Shown here: piece by piece, positions 40,815 through 48,701 of the stretch
How positions within the stretch are numbered: the stretch's first letter is position 1
Layout of the letters: each line of letters starts with the position of its first letter
The notes under the pieces: generated by a model
Database searches by the model: none
Told to the model about the DNA's origin: nothing
The model's input: only the letters and a program-made list of their open reading frames with translations
Program-made: the position numbers and the translations under genes
Assembly: GCF_048268305.1 (NCBI RefSeq)
Contig: NZ_JBLWVT010000001.1
Coordinates: forward strand, 310,001-374,000
Source of the DNA: Pseudodonghicola sp048268305
GTDB lineage: Bacteria > Pseudomonadota > Alphaproteobacteria > Rhodobacterales > Rhodobacteraceae
Direction: 5' to 3'
DNA: 64,000 nucleotides

Positions 40815-40837
40815 GCGATTCGAACACTTCGAATCGC
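40815..40837 (-). promoter_or_regulatory. perfect 10-bp inverted repeat before the RTX gene
   Basis: GCGATTCGAA-CAC-TTCGAATCGC lies 16-38 bases ahead of the RTX start, immediately before its ribosome site. It may be an operator or an mRNA hairpin. A second small repeat, AGAAT-GCTAT-ATTCT (40847-40861), overlaps the AT-rich probable -10 region. Confidence 0.6.
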
Positions 40838-40861
40838 CTCCGTCTCAGAATGCTATATTCT

Positions 40862-41135
40862 AATCTCAATATATTTGATCCAGGTCATCGCCTTGGGCGC
40901 AGCCCGGTGGAGAAAGGTCTTGGGCGGACAAAGGGGAGTACGTCGCCCCGCTTCAGGGCGGGGCGCCGGCTGCGGAGGATCGTCATCGCACCGACGGGGG
41001 CGGAAGGGGGCGGCCAGAGCGGTCGCCACACGGCAGGCGAGGGGGGGAGCTGCCCCCCTCTGTGCTGCGGACGCTGTCGACGCCAGGGGCCGGGCATGGG
41101 TCACGCATCTGCGAGAGGGGCCGAGGGGCCCGGGG
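40862..41135. other. non-coding spacer with two GC hairpins
   Basis: No convincing gene. CGCCCCGC/GCGGGGCG (40944-40965) and GAGGGGGG/CCCCCCTC (41039-41060) are stem-loops downstream of the dehydratase gene and may end its transcript. The first 40 bases are AT-rich and belong to the RTX promoter. Confidence 0.5.
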
Positions 41136-42113
41136 TTATCCGGCGAATTTCTCCAGGGCCATGCGGAAGATGGCGGCGTCGACGTTGCCGCCCGAGGCCA
41201 CGGCGATCACCGCGTCACCCTCGATCTGGTCCGGGTGGAACAGCGCTGCGGCCAGCGCCACGGCACCGCCGGGCTCCACCACGATCTTCAGCCGCGAGAA
41301 AGCCAGCGCCATGGCGTGCAGCGCCTCCTCCTCGGTCACCACCAGCCCGGGGCCGCAAAGCCGCTTGTTGATCGGAAAGGTGATCTCGCCCGGATGCGGG
41401 GTCACGATGGCGTCGCAGAGTGATCCCGACAGCCGCGTGTTGCTTTCGATGCGGCCAGAGGCGAGCGAACGGGCGGTATCGTCGAAACCCTCGGGCTCTG
41501 ACGGGCGCACCCGCAGCCCCGGCGCCCTGGCCTCCAGCGCCAGCGCGATGCCGGCGGTCAGCCCGCCGCCGCCGCAGGGCACCAGCACGTCGGCGCGGGT
41601 CACCCCCATCTCGGCCGCCTGTTCGGCGATCTCAAGGCCCGCGGTGCCTTGCCCGGCGATCACCTGCGGGTCGTCGAAGGGTTTGACCAAGGTCAGCCCG
41701 CGTTCGGAGGCCAGTTTGGCCCCCAGCGCATCGCGATCCTCGTTGGCGCGGTCATAGAGCACCACCTCGGCCCCCAAAGCACGGGTGTTGTCGATCTTCA
41801 TCTTCGGCGCGTCCGCCGGCATGATGATCACCGCGGCCACCCCATGCAGCCTGGCCGCCAGCGCCACACCCTGGGCATGGTTGCCGCTGGAATAGGCGAT
41901 GACGCCCTTCGCCCGCACCTCTGGGGGCAGTGCCGAGATCGCCGACCAGCCGCCGCGGAACTTGAAACTGCCGGTGTGCTGCAAGCATTCCGGTTTCACC
42001 AGCACCCGCCGCCCGGCGATCTCGTCCAGGAAGGGGGAGGTCAGGATCGGCGTGCGCCGCGCCTGACCGGTCAGCCGCGCGGCGGCGGCCTCGATCATCG
42101 CGATATCAATCAT
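41136..42113 (-). CDS. threonine/serine dehydratase (PLP fold type II)
   Basis: 325 residues. It deaminates threonine to 2-oxobutyrate (or serine to pyruvate). The PLP Lys is in QHTGSFKFRGG, the substrate loop is SSGNHAQGVALAA, and the phosphate-binding glycine loop is VPCGGGGLTAG. It lacks the C-terminal ACT/regulatory domain of biosynthetic IlvA, so it is of the catabolic or serine-racemase-like short type. Its start overlaps the stop of the upstream hydrolase gene (ATGA), so both are in one operon. The hydrolase partner does not clarify the substrate. Confidence 0.92.
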   Translation of the reverse strand: MIDIAMIEAAAARLTGQARRTPILTSPFLDEIAGRRVLVKPECLQHTGSFKFRGGWSAISALPPEVRAKGVIAYSSGNHAQGVALAARLHGVAAVIIMPADAPKMKIDNTRALGAEVVLYDRANEDRDALGAKLASERGLTLVKPFDDPQVIAGQGTAGLEIAEQAAEMGVTRADVLVPCGGGGLTAGIALALEARAPGLRVRPSEPEGFDDTARSLASGRIESNTRLSGSLCDAIVTPHPGEITFPINKRLCGPGLVVTEEEALHAMALAFSRLKIVVEPGGAVALAAALFHPDQIEGDAVIAVASGGNVDAAIFRMALEKFAG

Positions 42114-42949
42114 TCGGTCTGCTCCAGCAGCGCCCGGATCGCAGCCAGCGCCTCGGGTTCGTCGAGGAACGGCGGATGGCCCCTGTCTGCCACTTCGGCG
42201 GCGATCAGCCCGGGGTGACGGCGGCGCATCTCCTCCAGCGTATCATGGCTGAGGATGTCGGAATTGGCGCCCCGGATCACCGCCAGCGGCAGTTTCGCCA
42301 GCGCCTCGAAGAATATCCACATGTCGGGGGTGGCGCCGGTCGCGCCCTGTTCCAGCAGCGCCTTGTGCAGGGCGGCGCCGTCATAGCGCAGCTCCAGCCC
42401 TCCGGGGACCTCCTGATACTGGAACGCGGCCTGCCGGCGCCAGACCTCCAGCGGCACGCCGGGGAATTCATGCTCCAGCGCGGCCTTCATGTCGACGGCG
42501 GCCTGCTCCAGCGTCTTGGCTTTGGGCTTCTTGCCGACGTAGTTCATGATCCGGGCAATGCCGGCGGCACCGACCACCGGGCCGATGTCGTTCAGCACCA
42601 CCGCCCTCAGCCGCTCCGGATGGCTGGCGGCCAGCGCCATGGCGATCAGCCCCCCGCGCGAGGTGCCCAGCACGGTGACCCTGTCGAGATCCAGATGGTC
42701 CAGCAGTTCGATCGCGTCATGGCTTTCGCGGATGACGTTATAGTTCATGTAATCCGGATCATACTCCGATTGGCCACGGCCGCGGGTGTCCAGGGCGATC
42801 AGCCGATAGTCGGTCAGATGCGGCGCGACGAAGGAAAAGTCGTCGCTGTTGCGGGTCAGCCCGGCCAGGCAGAGGATGGGGCGGGCGCCCTCGGGGCCAG
42901 TGTCGGTGTAAAACAGTCGCTTGCCGTCGGAAGTGGTGAAAAAGCTCAT
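42110..42949 (-). CDS. alpha/beta hydrolase
   Basis: 279 residues. Oxyanion segment LCLAGLTRNSDDFSFV, nucleophile elbow VLGTSRGGLIAMALA, and catalytic His in ADRGHPPFLDEPEAL are clear. The Asp is probably in IRGANSDIL. The GTSRGG elbow and RGRGQSEYDPDYMNYN segment are common in an alphaproteobacterial branch annotated only as hydrolase. It is first in the operon with the dehydratase. The substrate is unknown. Confidence 0.88.
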   Translation of the reverse strand: MSFFTTSDGKRLFYTDTGPEGARPILCLAGLTRNSDDFSFVAPHLTDYRLIALDTRGRGQSEYDPDYMNYNVIRESHDAIELLDHLDLDRVTVLGTSRGGLIAMALAASHPERLRAVVLNDIGPVVGAAGIARIMNYVGKKPKAKTLEQAAVDMKAALEHEFPGVPLEVWRRQAAFQYQEVPGGLELRYDGAALHKALLEQGATGATPDMWIFFEALAKLPLAVIRGANSDILSHDTLEEMRRRHPGLIAAEVADRGHPPFLDEPEALAAIRALLEQTE

Positions 42950-43063
42950 GTATTGCCTGTCAGTTCGGAGCCTTGTGGGGCGCTGCCGCGCGGGTTCGGC
43001 GGCACAGTTGCACAGGCCCGCCGGCGGGAAAAGGGGCCGTATGGCGCGAATTCGCCCATCGGG

Positions 43064-43091
43064 TTTACATCCCGGACCCAGTCCCTAGGTT
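43064..43091 (+). promoter_or_regulatory. candidate promoter of the FKBP gene
   Basis: TTTACA (43064-43069), a 16-base spacer and TAGGTT (43086-43091) would start transcription about 30 bases before the ATG at 43127. Confidence 0.35.
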
Positions 43092-43126
43092 GAGCGGCAC
43101 AACCTATGCCAATAATCGGAGACGTT

Positions 43127-43558
43127 ATGACGACAGTTAAAACCGGAGACACGGTCCGCATCCACTATACGGGAACGCTGGAGGACGGCAGCCGGTTCGA
43201 CAGCTCCGAAGGGCGCGAGCCGCTGGAATTCGTGGTGGGGTCGGGGCAGATCATCCCCGGGCTCGACATCGCGCTGCCCGGCATGGCGGTGGGAGAGGCG
43301 AAGACCGTCGAGGTGCCTTGCGATCAGGCCTATGGTCCGTTGAACCCCGACGCCCGCCAGGCGGTGCCGCGCGCCGGCATCCCCGAGGGCATTCCGCTCG
43401 ATCCCGGCACCCAGCTGCAGATGCAGACGCCGCAGGGGCAGGTGGTGCCGGTGGTCGTGATCGAGGTGGATGAGGAAACCGTGACCCTCGACGCCAATCA
43501 CCCGCTGGCGGGCAAGGATCTGATCTTTGCCATCGAGCTGGTGGCGATCAACCCGTAA
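43127..43558 (+). CDS. FKBP-type peptidyl-prolyl isomerase (SlyD-like)
   Basis: 143 residues. The FKBP core HYTGTLEDGSRFDSSEGREPLEFVVGSGQIIPGLD is followed by an inserted-flap region (ACDQAYG-like VPCDQAYGPLNPDARQAVP) typical of SlyD chaperone-isomerases. There is no signal peptide and no His-rich metal tail, so it is cytoplasmic and unlikely to handle nickel. GGAG lies six bases before ATG 43127; ATG 43106 is less likely. It is divergent from the hydrolase-dehydratase operon. Confidence 0.93.
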   Translation: MTTVKTGDTVRIHYTGTLEDGSRFDSSEGREPLEFVVGSGQIIPGLDIALPGMAVGEAKTVEVPCDQAYGPLNPDARQAVPRAGIPEGIPLDPGTQLQMQTPQGQVVPVVVIEVDEETVTLDANHPLAGKDLIFAIELVAINP

Positions 43559-43658
43559 CGGCCGGTTTAACCCGGCCGCAAGGCTGGGAAAATTCCGTCG
43601 TGGCTCTTGGGCGCGCGCTGTGCTGATATGGGCGCAGCACCGCTCAGGGGAAGCCGAT

Positions 43659-44246
43659 ATGTCGGAAAGACTGAATGAACTGCTGGCTCGCCTCCACGAG
43701 GTCAAGGGGGAGATCCAGGACGAGATCGAGAAGGGCCGCGAGGGCTTTCACTATCGCATCGAACACGGTCGGGTGCGCTTCGATAGCGAGGTCCGCCGCC
43801 GTCATCGGGGACTGCGCGAAGGCTGGCTGAGCTTTCTGTCGCGCACGCGGTTTCTGGTCGTGATCACCGCGCCGGTGATCTATTCGCTGATCATCCCCTT
43901 TGTCATCCTCGATCTCTTCGTGACGCTCTATCAGGCGATCTGTTTTCCGGTCTATGGCATCCCCAAGGTGCGACGGCGCGATTACATCGCCATCGACCGG
44001 CAGCATCTGGCCTATCTCAACGGGTTGCAGAAGCTGAACTGTGTCTACTGCGGCTATGGCAACGGGCTGATCGCCTTCGTGCGCGAGGTTGCCGGGCGCA
44101 CCGAAAGCTATTGGTGCCCGATCAAGCATTCCCGGCGGTTGGCCAGCACGCATGAGCATTATGGCAGTTTCGCCGATTATGGCGCGGCCGAGACGCTGCG
44201 CGAGGATTGGGAAGAAGCCCGCGAGCAGGTTCAGAAGGAGAAGTGA
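43659..44246 (+). CDS. membrane protein with Cys-x2-Cys module, function unknown
   Basis: 195 residues. A charged helical N-terminus (residues 1-50, probably coiled coil: ELLARLHEVKGEIQDEIEKG) leads to one long hydrophobic segment (FLVVITAPVIYSLIIPFVILDLFVTLY, about 65-95). The cytoplasmic tail carries CVYCGYGNG and later a third Cys with His residues (WCPIKHSRRLASTHEHY). This Cys/His set could bind zinc or iron. I know similar unnamed proteins in alphaproteobacteria but no function. CAGGGGAAG precedes ATG 43659. It lies 100 bases after the FKBP gene and 54 bases before the nitronate monooxygenase gene. Confidence 0.75.
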   Translation: MSERLNELLARLHEVKGEIQDEIEKGREGFHYRIEHGRVRFDSEVRRRHRGLREGWLSFLSRTRFLVVITAPVIYSLIIPFVILDLFVTLYQAICFPVYGIPKVRRRDYIAIDRQHLAYLNGLQKLNCVYCGYGNGLIAFVREVAGRTESYWCPIKHSRRLASTHEHYGSFADYGAAETLREDWEEAREQVQKEK

Positions 44247-44300
44247 GCCCCTTGCACCCCTCTCGCCGTCGGGGTCTGATAGGGGGGAGGAGGAGCGGAA

Positions 44301-45365
44301 ATGCAGGATTTATGCAAGCGGATCGGGATCGACTGGCCGATCTTTCAGGCGCCGATGGCCGGCGTTTCAACCCCGGCGATGGCGGCAGCCGTTTGCAAGG
44401 CCGGCGGCCTCGGGGCGCTGGGGCTCGGGGCGTCGACACCCGAGGCGGCGCGTGACGCGATCCGCGCCACCTCGGCGGCGACAAGGCGGCCCTTCAACGT
44501 CAATCTGTTCTGCCATGCGCCCGCGCGCGCCGATGCGGCGGTCGAGGCGGGCTGGCTTGCCGCGCTGGCGCCGCTGTTCCGACGCTACGGGGCAGCGCCT
44601 CCGGCAGAGCTGTCGGAAATCTACCGCAGCTTTCTGGTCGATGACGCCATGCTGGCGGTTCTGCTGGAGGAACGGCCAGCCGTGGTCAGCTTCCATTTCG
44701 GGTTGCCCGATCGTCGGCGCATCGAGGCGTTGAAGGCCGCCGGCATCCTGCTGATGGCCTCAGCGACCTCTCTGACCGAGGCGCGCAGGGTCGAGGCGGC
44801 GGGCATCGACGTGGTGGTGGCGCAGGGGTATGAGGCCGGCGGCCATCGCGGCATCTTCGACCCCGACAGCCACGACGACAGGCTGGGCACCTTGGCGCTG
44901 ACCCAGATCCTGACGGCGACTCTCTTTGTCCCGGTGGTGGCTGCGGGCGGCATCATGACTGGCGGCGGCATCGCCGCGGCGCTGGCCGCCGGGGCGGCTG
45001 CGGCGCAGCTCGGCACTGCCTTCATCGGCTGCCCCGAAAGTGCTGCGGACGCGGCCTATCGTACGGCGCTGGCGGGGGAGGCGGCGGCGCATACCCGGAT
45101 GACCGCCGCGATTTCAGGGCGGCCGGCGCGCTGTCTGCAAAACCTCTTCACCGACTGGGGCGAGACCCATCCCGGCCTGACCCCGCCGGCCTATCCGACC
45201 GCCTATGATGCGGGCAAGGCGCTGAACGCGGTGGCCAAGGCGATGGGCGAGACCGGCTTCGGGGCGCAATGGGCCGGGCAGGGGGCGCCGCTGTCCCGGG
45301 CCTTGCCGGTGGCCGATCTGATGGATGTGCTGATCGCGGAAATGCAAAAGGCGCGGGGGGAATGA
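44301..45365 (+). CDS. nitronate monooxygenase (2-nitropropane dioxygenase family)
   Basis: 354-residue FMN TIM barrel. FQAPMAGVSTPAMAAAVCKAGGLG opens the FMN site. VVSFHFGLP, VAQGYEAGGHRG (with the probable catalytic His) and VVAAGGIMTGGGIAAALAAGAAAAQLGTAF complete it. It oxidises alkyl nitronates such as propionate 3-nitronate, a detoxification role. The related FabK enoyl reductases share the fold but a FabI gene is next door, so FabK is unlikely. GGAGGAGGAGCGG precedes ATG 44301. It is convergent with fabI. Confidence 0.88.
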   Translation: MQDLCKRIGIDWPIFQAPMAGVSTPAMAAAVCKAGGLGALGLGASTPEAARDAIRATSAATRRPFNVNLFCHAPARADAAVEAGWLAALAPLFRRYGAAPPAELSEIYRSFLVDDAMLAVLLEERPAVVSFHFGLPDRRRIEALKAAGILLMASATSLTEARRVEAAGIDVVVAQGYEAGGHRGIFDPDSHDDRLGTLALTQILTATLFVPVVAAGGIMTGGGIAAALAAGAAAAQLGTAFIGCPESAADAAYRTALAGEAAAHTRMTAAISGRPARCLQNLFTDWGETHPGLTPPAYPTAYDAGKALNAVAKAMGETGFGAQWAGQGAPLSRALPVADLMDVLIAEMQKARGE

Positions 45366-45402
45366 CCCGCCCGCGCCCGCCTTCCCTGTCTGGGGGAAGC
45401 GC

Positions 45403-46206
45403 TTAGAGGTTTTCCGCCTTCGGCATGCCGAGGACGTGATAGCCGCCATCGACGCGAATGATTTCGCCGGTGGTGAAGGCGCCCGCGTCGGACGCCAGAT
45501 AGACCGCAGTGCCGCCGACCGCCTCGAGCGTGGCGTTGGAGCCGAGCGGCGCGTTCAGGTCGGTGAAGCGATAGGTCTTGCGCGCGCCGCCGATGGCCGC
45601 CCCGGCCAGAGTCCGCATCGGACCGGGAGAGATCGCGTTGACGCGGATGCCGTCGGGGCCCAGGTCGGCCGCGAGATAGCGGGTGATCGATTCCAGCGCC
45701 GCCTTGGCCGCGCCCATCACGTTGTAATTCGGCACCACGCGGGTGGAGCCCTGATAGGTCAGCGTCAGCAGGGTGCCGCCATGCTCTTTCATCATCGGAT
45801 AGGCGCGGCGCGCCACCTCGATGAAGGAATAGGCGCTGACATCCATCGAATGTTTGAAATTCGCCCGGGTGGTGTTCAGGATCCGGCCCGTCAGTTCGGA
45901 CTTGTCGGAATAGGCGATGGCGTGGACCAGGAAGTCGATGGTCGGCCAACGCGCCGCCACTGCGGCGAAACCGGCGTCAAGCGAGGCATCGTCGGTCACG
46001 TCCATATCGACCATGAAGTCCGAATCGACCTGGGCCGCCAGCGGGATCATCCGCTTGCCGAAAGCCTCGCCCTGATAGCTGAAGGCGAGCTCTGCCCCGG
46101 CTTCGTGCATGGCCTTGGCGATACCCCAAGCGATCGAACGATCGTTGGCGACCCCCATAATCAGCCCGCGTTTGCCCTTCAAGATGTCCGACATGTTCTG
46201 ATTCAC
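45403..46206 (-). CDS. fabI: enoyl-ACP reductase I
   Basis: 267 residues read from GTG 46206, which overlaps the fabB stop; ATG 46194 (MSDILKGKRG) is an equally likely start. It performs the last reduction of fatty-acid elongation, trans-2-enoyl-ACP to acyl-ACP, with NADH. Evidence: GLIMGVANDRSIAWGIA (atypical Rossmann of FabI), HAIAYSDKSELTG, and the catalytic YNVMGAAK (Tyr-x6-Lys). It is the triclosan-target class. Third in the fabA-fabB-fabI order on the minus strand. Confidence 0.97.
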   Translation of the reverse strand: MNQNMSDILKGKRGLIMGVANDRSIAWGIAKAMHEAGAELAFSYQGEAFGKRMIPLAAQVDSDFMVDMDVTDDASLDAGFAAVAARWPTIDFLVHAIAYSDKSELTGRILNTTRANFKHSMDVSAYSFIEVARRAYPMMKEHGGTLLTLTYQGSTRVVPNYNVMGAAKAALESITRYLAADLGPDGIRVNAISPGPMRTLAGAAIGGARKTYRFTDLNAPLGSNATLEAVGGTAVYLASDAGAFTTGEIIRVDGGYHVLGMPKAENL

Positions 46207-47432
46207 CCGTGATATTTCGACAGGATCATGGATCCGTTGGTGCCGCCGAAGCCAAAGCTGTTGGTCATGACGCTGTCGAGCCCGGCCTCAAAGACGGTCT
46301 CCAACGCGATTTCGCCGGGATGGATGGCCGGATCCAGCGTTTCGATATTGATCGAGCGGGCAATGAAGTCGTGCTCCAGCATCAGCAGGCAGAAGATCGT
46401 CTCCAATGCACCGGCGGCGCCCTGGGCGTGGCCGGTCATCGACTTGGTCGAACTGATCAGCGGGGTATGACCTTCGCCGAAGACGCGGCGCACCGCCTCG
46501 ACTTCGCCGACGTCGCCGACCGGGGTCGAGGTGCCATGGGCGTTGATGTAGCCGATCTTGCGGGTCTCGGGCAGGGTCTGCATGGCCAGCCGCATGGCGC
46601 GTTCGCCGCCCTCGCCCGAGGGGGCCACCATGTCATGGCCGTCCGAGGTGGCGGCATAGCCGGTGACCTCGGCATAAATCTTGGCGCCGCGGGCCTTGGC
46701 GTGCTCCAGTTCTTCCAGCACGACGATACCGCCGCCGCCGGAGATCACGAAGCCGTCGCGGCCGGCGTCGAAGGCGCGCGAGGCGGTCGACGGCGTGTCG
46801 TTGTATTTCGAGGACATCGCGCCCATGGCGTCGAACAGGCAGGACAGGGTCCAGTCCAGTTCCTCGCCGCCACCGGCGAACATCACGTCCTGCTTGCCCA
46901 TCATGATCTGCTCGGCGGCATTGCCGATGCAATGCAACGAAGTCGAGCAGGCCGAGGTGATGGAATAGTTGATGCCCTTGATCTTATAGGCGGTGGCAAG
47001 GTTCGCCGAGATCGTCGAGGACATGCATTTGGGCACCGCGAAGGGCCCGATCCGCTTGGTCGCGCCGGTCTTCAACACGCTTTGATGCGCGGCGAACATG
47101 GCGCTGGTCGACGGGCCGCCCGAACCGGCCACCAGGCCGGTGCGCGGGTTGACCACATCTGACTGACCCAGGCCGGCATCGGCGATCGCCTCGGCCATGG
47201 CGATATGGGCATAGGCCGCCCCCGGGCCCATGAAGCGCAGGGCGCGCTTGTCGACATGTTGGGTAATGTCGATGTCGATGATCCCGGCGATCTGGCTGCG
47301 GAAACCGTATTCGGCCATTTCCGCGCTTGCGGCGATGCCGGATCGGCCGGTTTTCAGCGACTCCAGAACCTCGGTGGCATTGTTCCCGATGGAGGAAACG
47401 ATCCCCAGCCCTGTGACGACGACGCGGCGCAT
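46203..47432 (-). CDS. fabB: beta-ketoacyl-ACP synthase I
   Basis: 409 residues. It condenses malonyl-ACP with acyl-ACP and is needed for unsaturated fatty-acid elongation after FabA. The Cys-His-His triad is in TSACSTSLH, NAHGTSTPVGD and SMTGHAQGAAG. The opening MRRVVVTGLGIVSSIG fixes ATG 47432, eight bases after GAGGAG. The fabA-fabB pairing supports FabB rather than FabF. It overlaps fabI by four bases and lies 76 bases behind fabA. Confidence 0.96.
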   Translation of the reverse strand: MRRVVVTGLGIVSSIGNNATEVLESLKTGRSGIAASAEMAEYGFRSQIAGIIDIDITQHVDKRALRFMGPGAAYAHIAMAEAIADAGLGQSDVVNPRTGLVAGSGGPSTSAMFAAHQSVLKTGATKRIGPFAVPKCMSSTISANLATAYKIKGINYSITSACSTSLHCIGNAAEQIMMGKQDVMFAGGGEELDWTLSCLFDAMGAMSSKYNDTPSTASRAFDAGRDGFVISGGGGIVVLEELEHAKARGAKIYAEVTGYAATSDGHDMVAPSGEGGERAMRLAMQTLPETRKIGYINAHGTSTPVGDVGEVEAVRRVFGEGHTPLISSTKSMTGHAQGAAGALETIFCLLMLEHDFIARSINIETLDPAIHPGEIALETVFEAGLDSVMTNSFGFGGTNGSMILSKYHG

Positions 47433-47508
47433 CGGCGGTCTCCTCGTAATATGGCGCAAAAGCGCGCAGTCGGACGCGGCGAAGCGCAGCGCCCCGTTTC
47501 AGGTCGAC

Positions 47509-48021
47509 TCAGGCGCCGGTGGCGGAGAGACCGACCTTCATTCCCTTAACTGAATAAATCTCTTCCCCGTCGGCGACAACCCGGCCGTCGGCGACGCCGA
47601 GTTTCAGCTTGCGGTCGATGACGCGGATGAAATCGACGTAATAGGTGAGCATCTTGCGGGCGGGGGTGACCATGCCGGTCAACTTCACCTCGCCAACGCC
47701 GAGCGCCATGCCCAGGCCCTTCATGCCGCGCCAGCCCAGGTTGAAGCCGGTCAACTGCCACAGGCCGTCAAGACCCAGGCAGCCGGGCATGATCGGGTTG
47801 CCGGGGAAGTGGCATTTGAAGAACCACAGATCCGGGTGGATGTCGAATTCCGCCACCACATGGCCCTTGCCATGTTCACCGCCGTCGGCGCTGATCTCGG
47901 TGATGCGATCCATCATCAACATCGGCGGCTCGGGCAGCTGCGCGTTGCCGGGACCGAAAAGCTCCCCACGGGCGCATTTCAGCAAGTCCTCTTTTTCAAA
48001 ACTGCTGGCAAATTGGGCCAT
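47509..48021 (-). CDS. fabA: 3-hydroxydecanoyl-ACP dehydratase/isomerase
   Basis: 170 residues. It dehydrates 3-hydroxydecanoyl-ACP and isomerises the trans-2 product to cis-3, the branch point to unsaturated fatty acids. The hot-dog active site holds the catalytic His in FFKCHFPGNPIMPG and Asp in CLGLDGLWQLTGF. ATG 48021 gives the standard length. It is first of fabA-fabB-fabI and divergent from irr, an arrangement common in Rhodobacterales. Confidence 0.97.
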   Translation of the reverse strand: MAQFASSFEKEDLLKCARGELFGPGNAQLPEPPMLMMDRITEISADGGEHGKGHVVAEFDIHPDLWFFKCHFPGNPIMPGCLGLDGLWQLTGFNLGWRGMKGLGMALGVGEVKLTGMVTPARKMLTYYVDFIRVIDRKLKLGVADGRVVADGEEIYSVKGMKVGLSATGA

Positions 48022-48159
48022 ACTGCCGCGTCTCCCTTGGCGCGTGATAATGCATTTCGGTCCCTCTAGCACCCGGCGGAAGGGTCCTGCAAGCCTGCTG
48101 CGCAAGGCGCGCGCTTTGGGCGCAGCAGGTGTTGCCGCCTTGTTGCGACTGAAAATCAT

Positions 48160-48189
48160 TTGTGTTTCCCAGAGGCCGGGGCCTATATA
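48160..48189 (+). promoter_or_regulatory. candidate irr promoter
   Basis: TTGTGT (48160-48165), an 18-base spacer and TATATA (48184-48189) lie 30 bases before the irr ATG. No clear ICE or iron-Rhodo box is visible in the 198-base fabA/irr spacer. Confidence 0.5.
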
Positions 48190-48219
48190 TATGGCTATCA
48201 AGACCAACGGAGCCGGAAA

Positions 48220-48657
48220 ATGACGTCGGACGCGACGGCATACGCCACGGAAACGGATTATGCGACAGAATGGCTGTCCAGCGCCGGGCTACGCCCGACG
48301 CGGCAACGGACATCTCTGGCAGAGTTGCTGATCGGCGATGGGCAGCATCGCCATGTCACCGCCGAAAGCCTGTTCGAGGCCGCGAAAGCCAAGGGCGTGG
48401 CGGTCTCGCTGGCGACGGTCTACAACACGCTGCGCGCCTTTTGCGAGGCCGGCGTTCTGAACGAGATCACCGTTGACGGGTCGAAAAGCTATTTCGACAC
48501 CAATACCCGCGATCACCCGCATTTCTATTGGGAAGACGAGGGGCGGCTGTCGGACGCGCCCGCCGATCAGCTTCAGATCTCCTGCCTGCCCGATGCCCCC
48601 GACGGCGCCGAAATCGCCGCCGTCGAGGTGGTGATCCGCCTGCGCCGCAAGCGCTGA
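48220..48657 (+). CDS. irr: Irr-type iron response regulator (Fur superfamily)
   Basis: 145 residues. In alphaproteobacteria Irr represses or activates haem and iron genes under iron limitation and is tuned by haem. The winged helix opens with LRPTRQRTSLAELLI and has HRHVTAESLFEAAKAKGVAVSLATVYNTLRAF. The dimer/metal region has NTRDHPHFYWEDEG. It lacks the N-terminal Cys-Pro haem motif of Bradyrhizobium Irr, as is usual in Rhodobacterales. ATG 48220 follows GGAGCCGG. It is divergent from fabA. It or a RirA-like factor might act on the hemP box at 3350. Confidence 0.93.
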   Translation: MTSDATAYATETDYATEWLSSAGLRPTRQRTSLAELLIGDGQHRHVTAESLFEAAKAKGVAVSLATVYNTLRAFCEAGVLNEITVDGSKSYFDTNTRDHPHFYWEDEGRLSDAPADQLQISCLPDAPDGAEIAAVEVVIRLRRKR

Positions 48658-48701
48658 GGCGCGAGAGCCCCGGTTTCTTTCCCCATCTGCAGGAGCACCC
48701 C

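Noticed and set aside
41039..41060. GAGGGGGG/CCCCCCTC hairpin as another copy of the dispersed element
   Set aside because: It shares only the G-run/C-run hairpin. The ATATTT block and the purine tail are missing, so it is listed only as a stem-loop.
44301..45365. FabK enoyl-ACP reductase
   Set aside because: Same flavin fold and adjacent to fab genes, but FabI is present next door, and the AGGHRG motif and length fit nitronate monooxygenase better.
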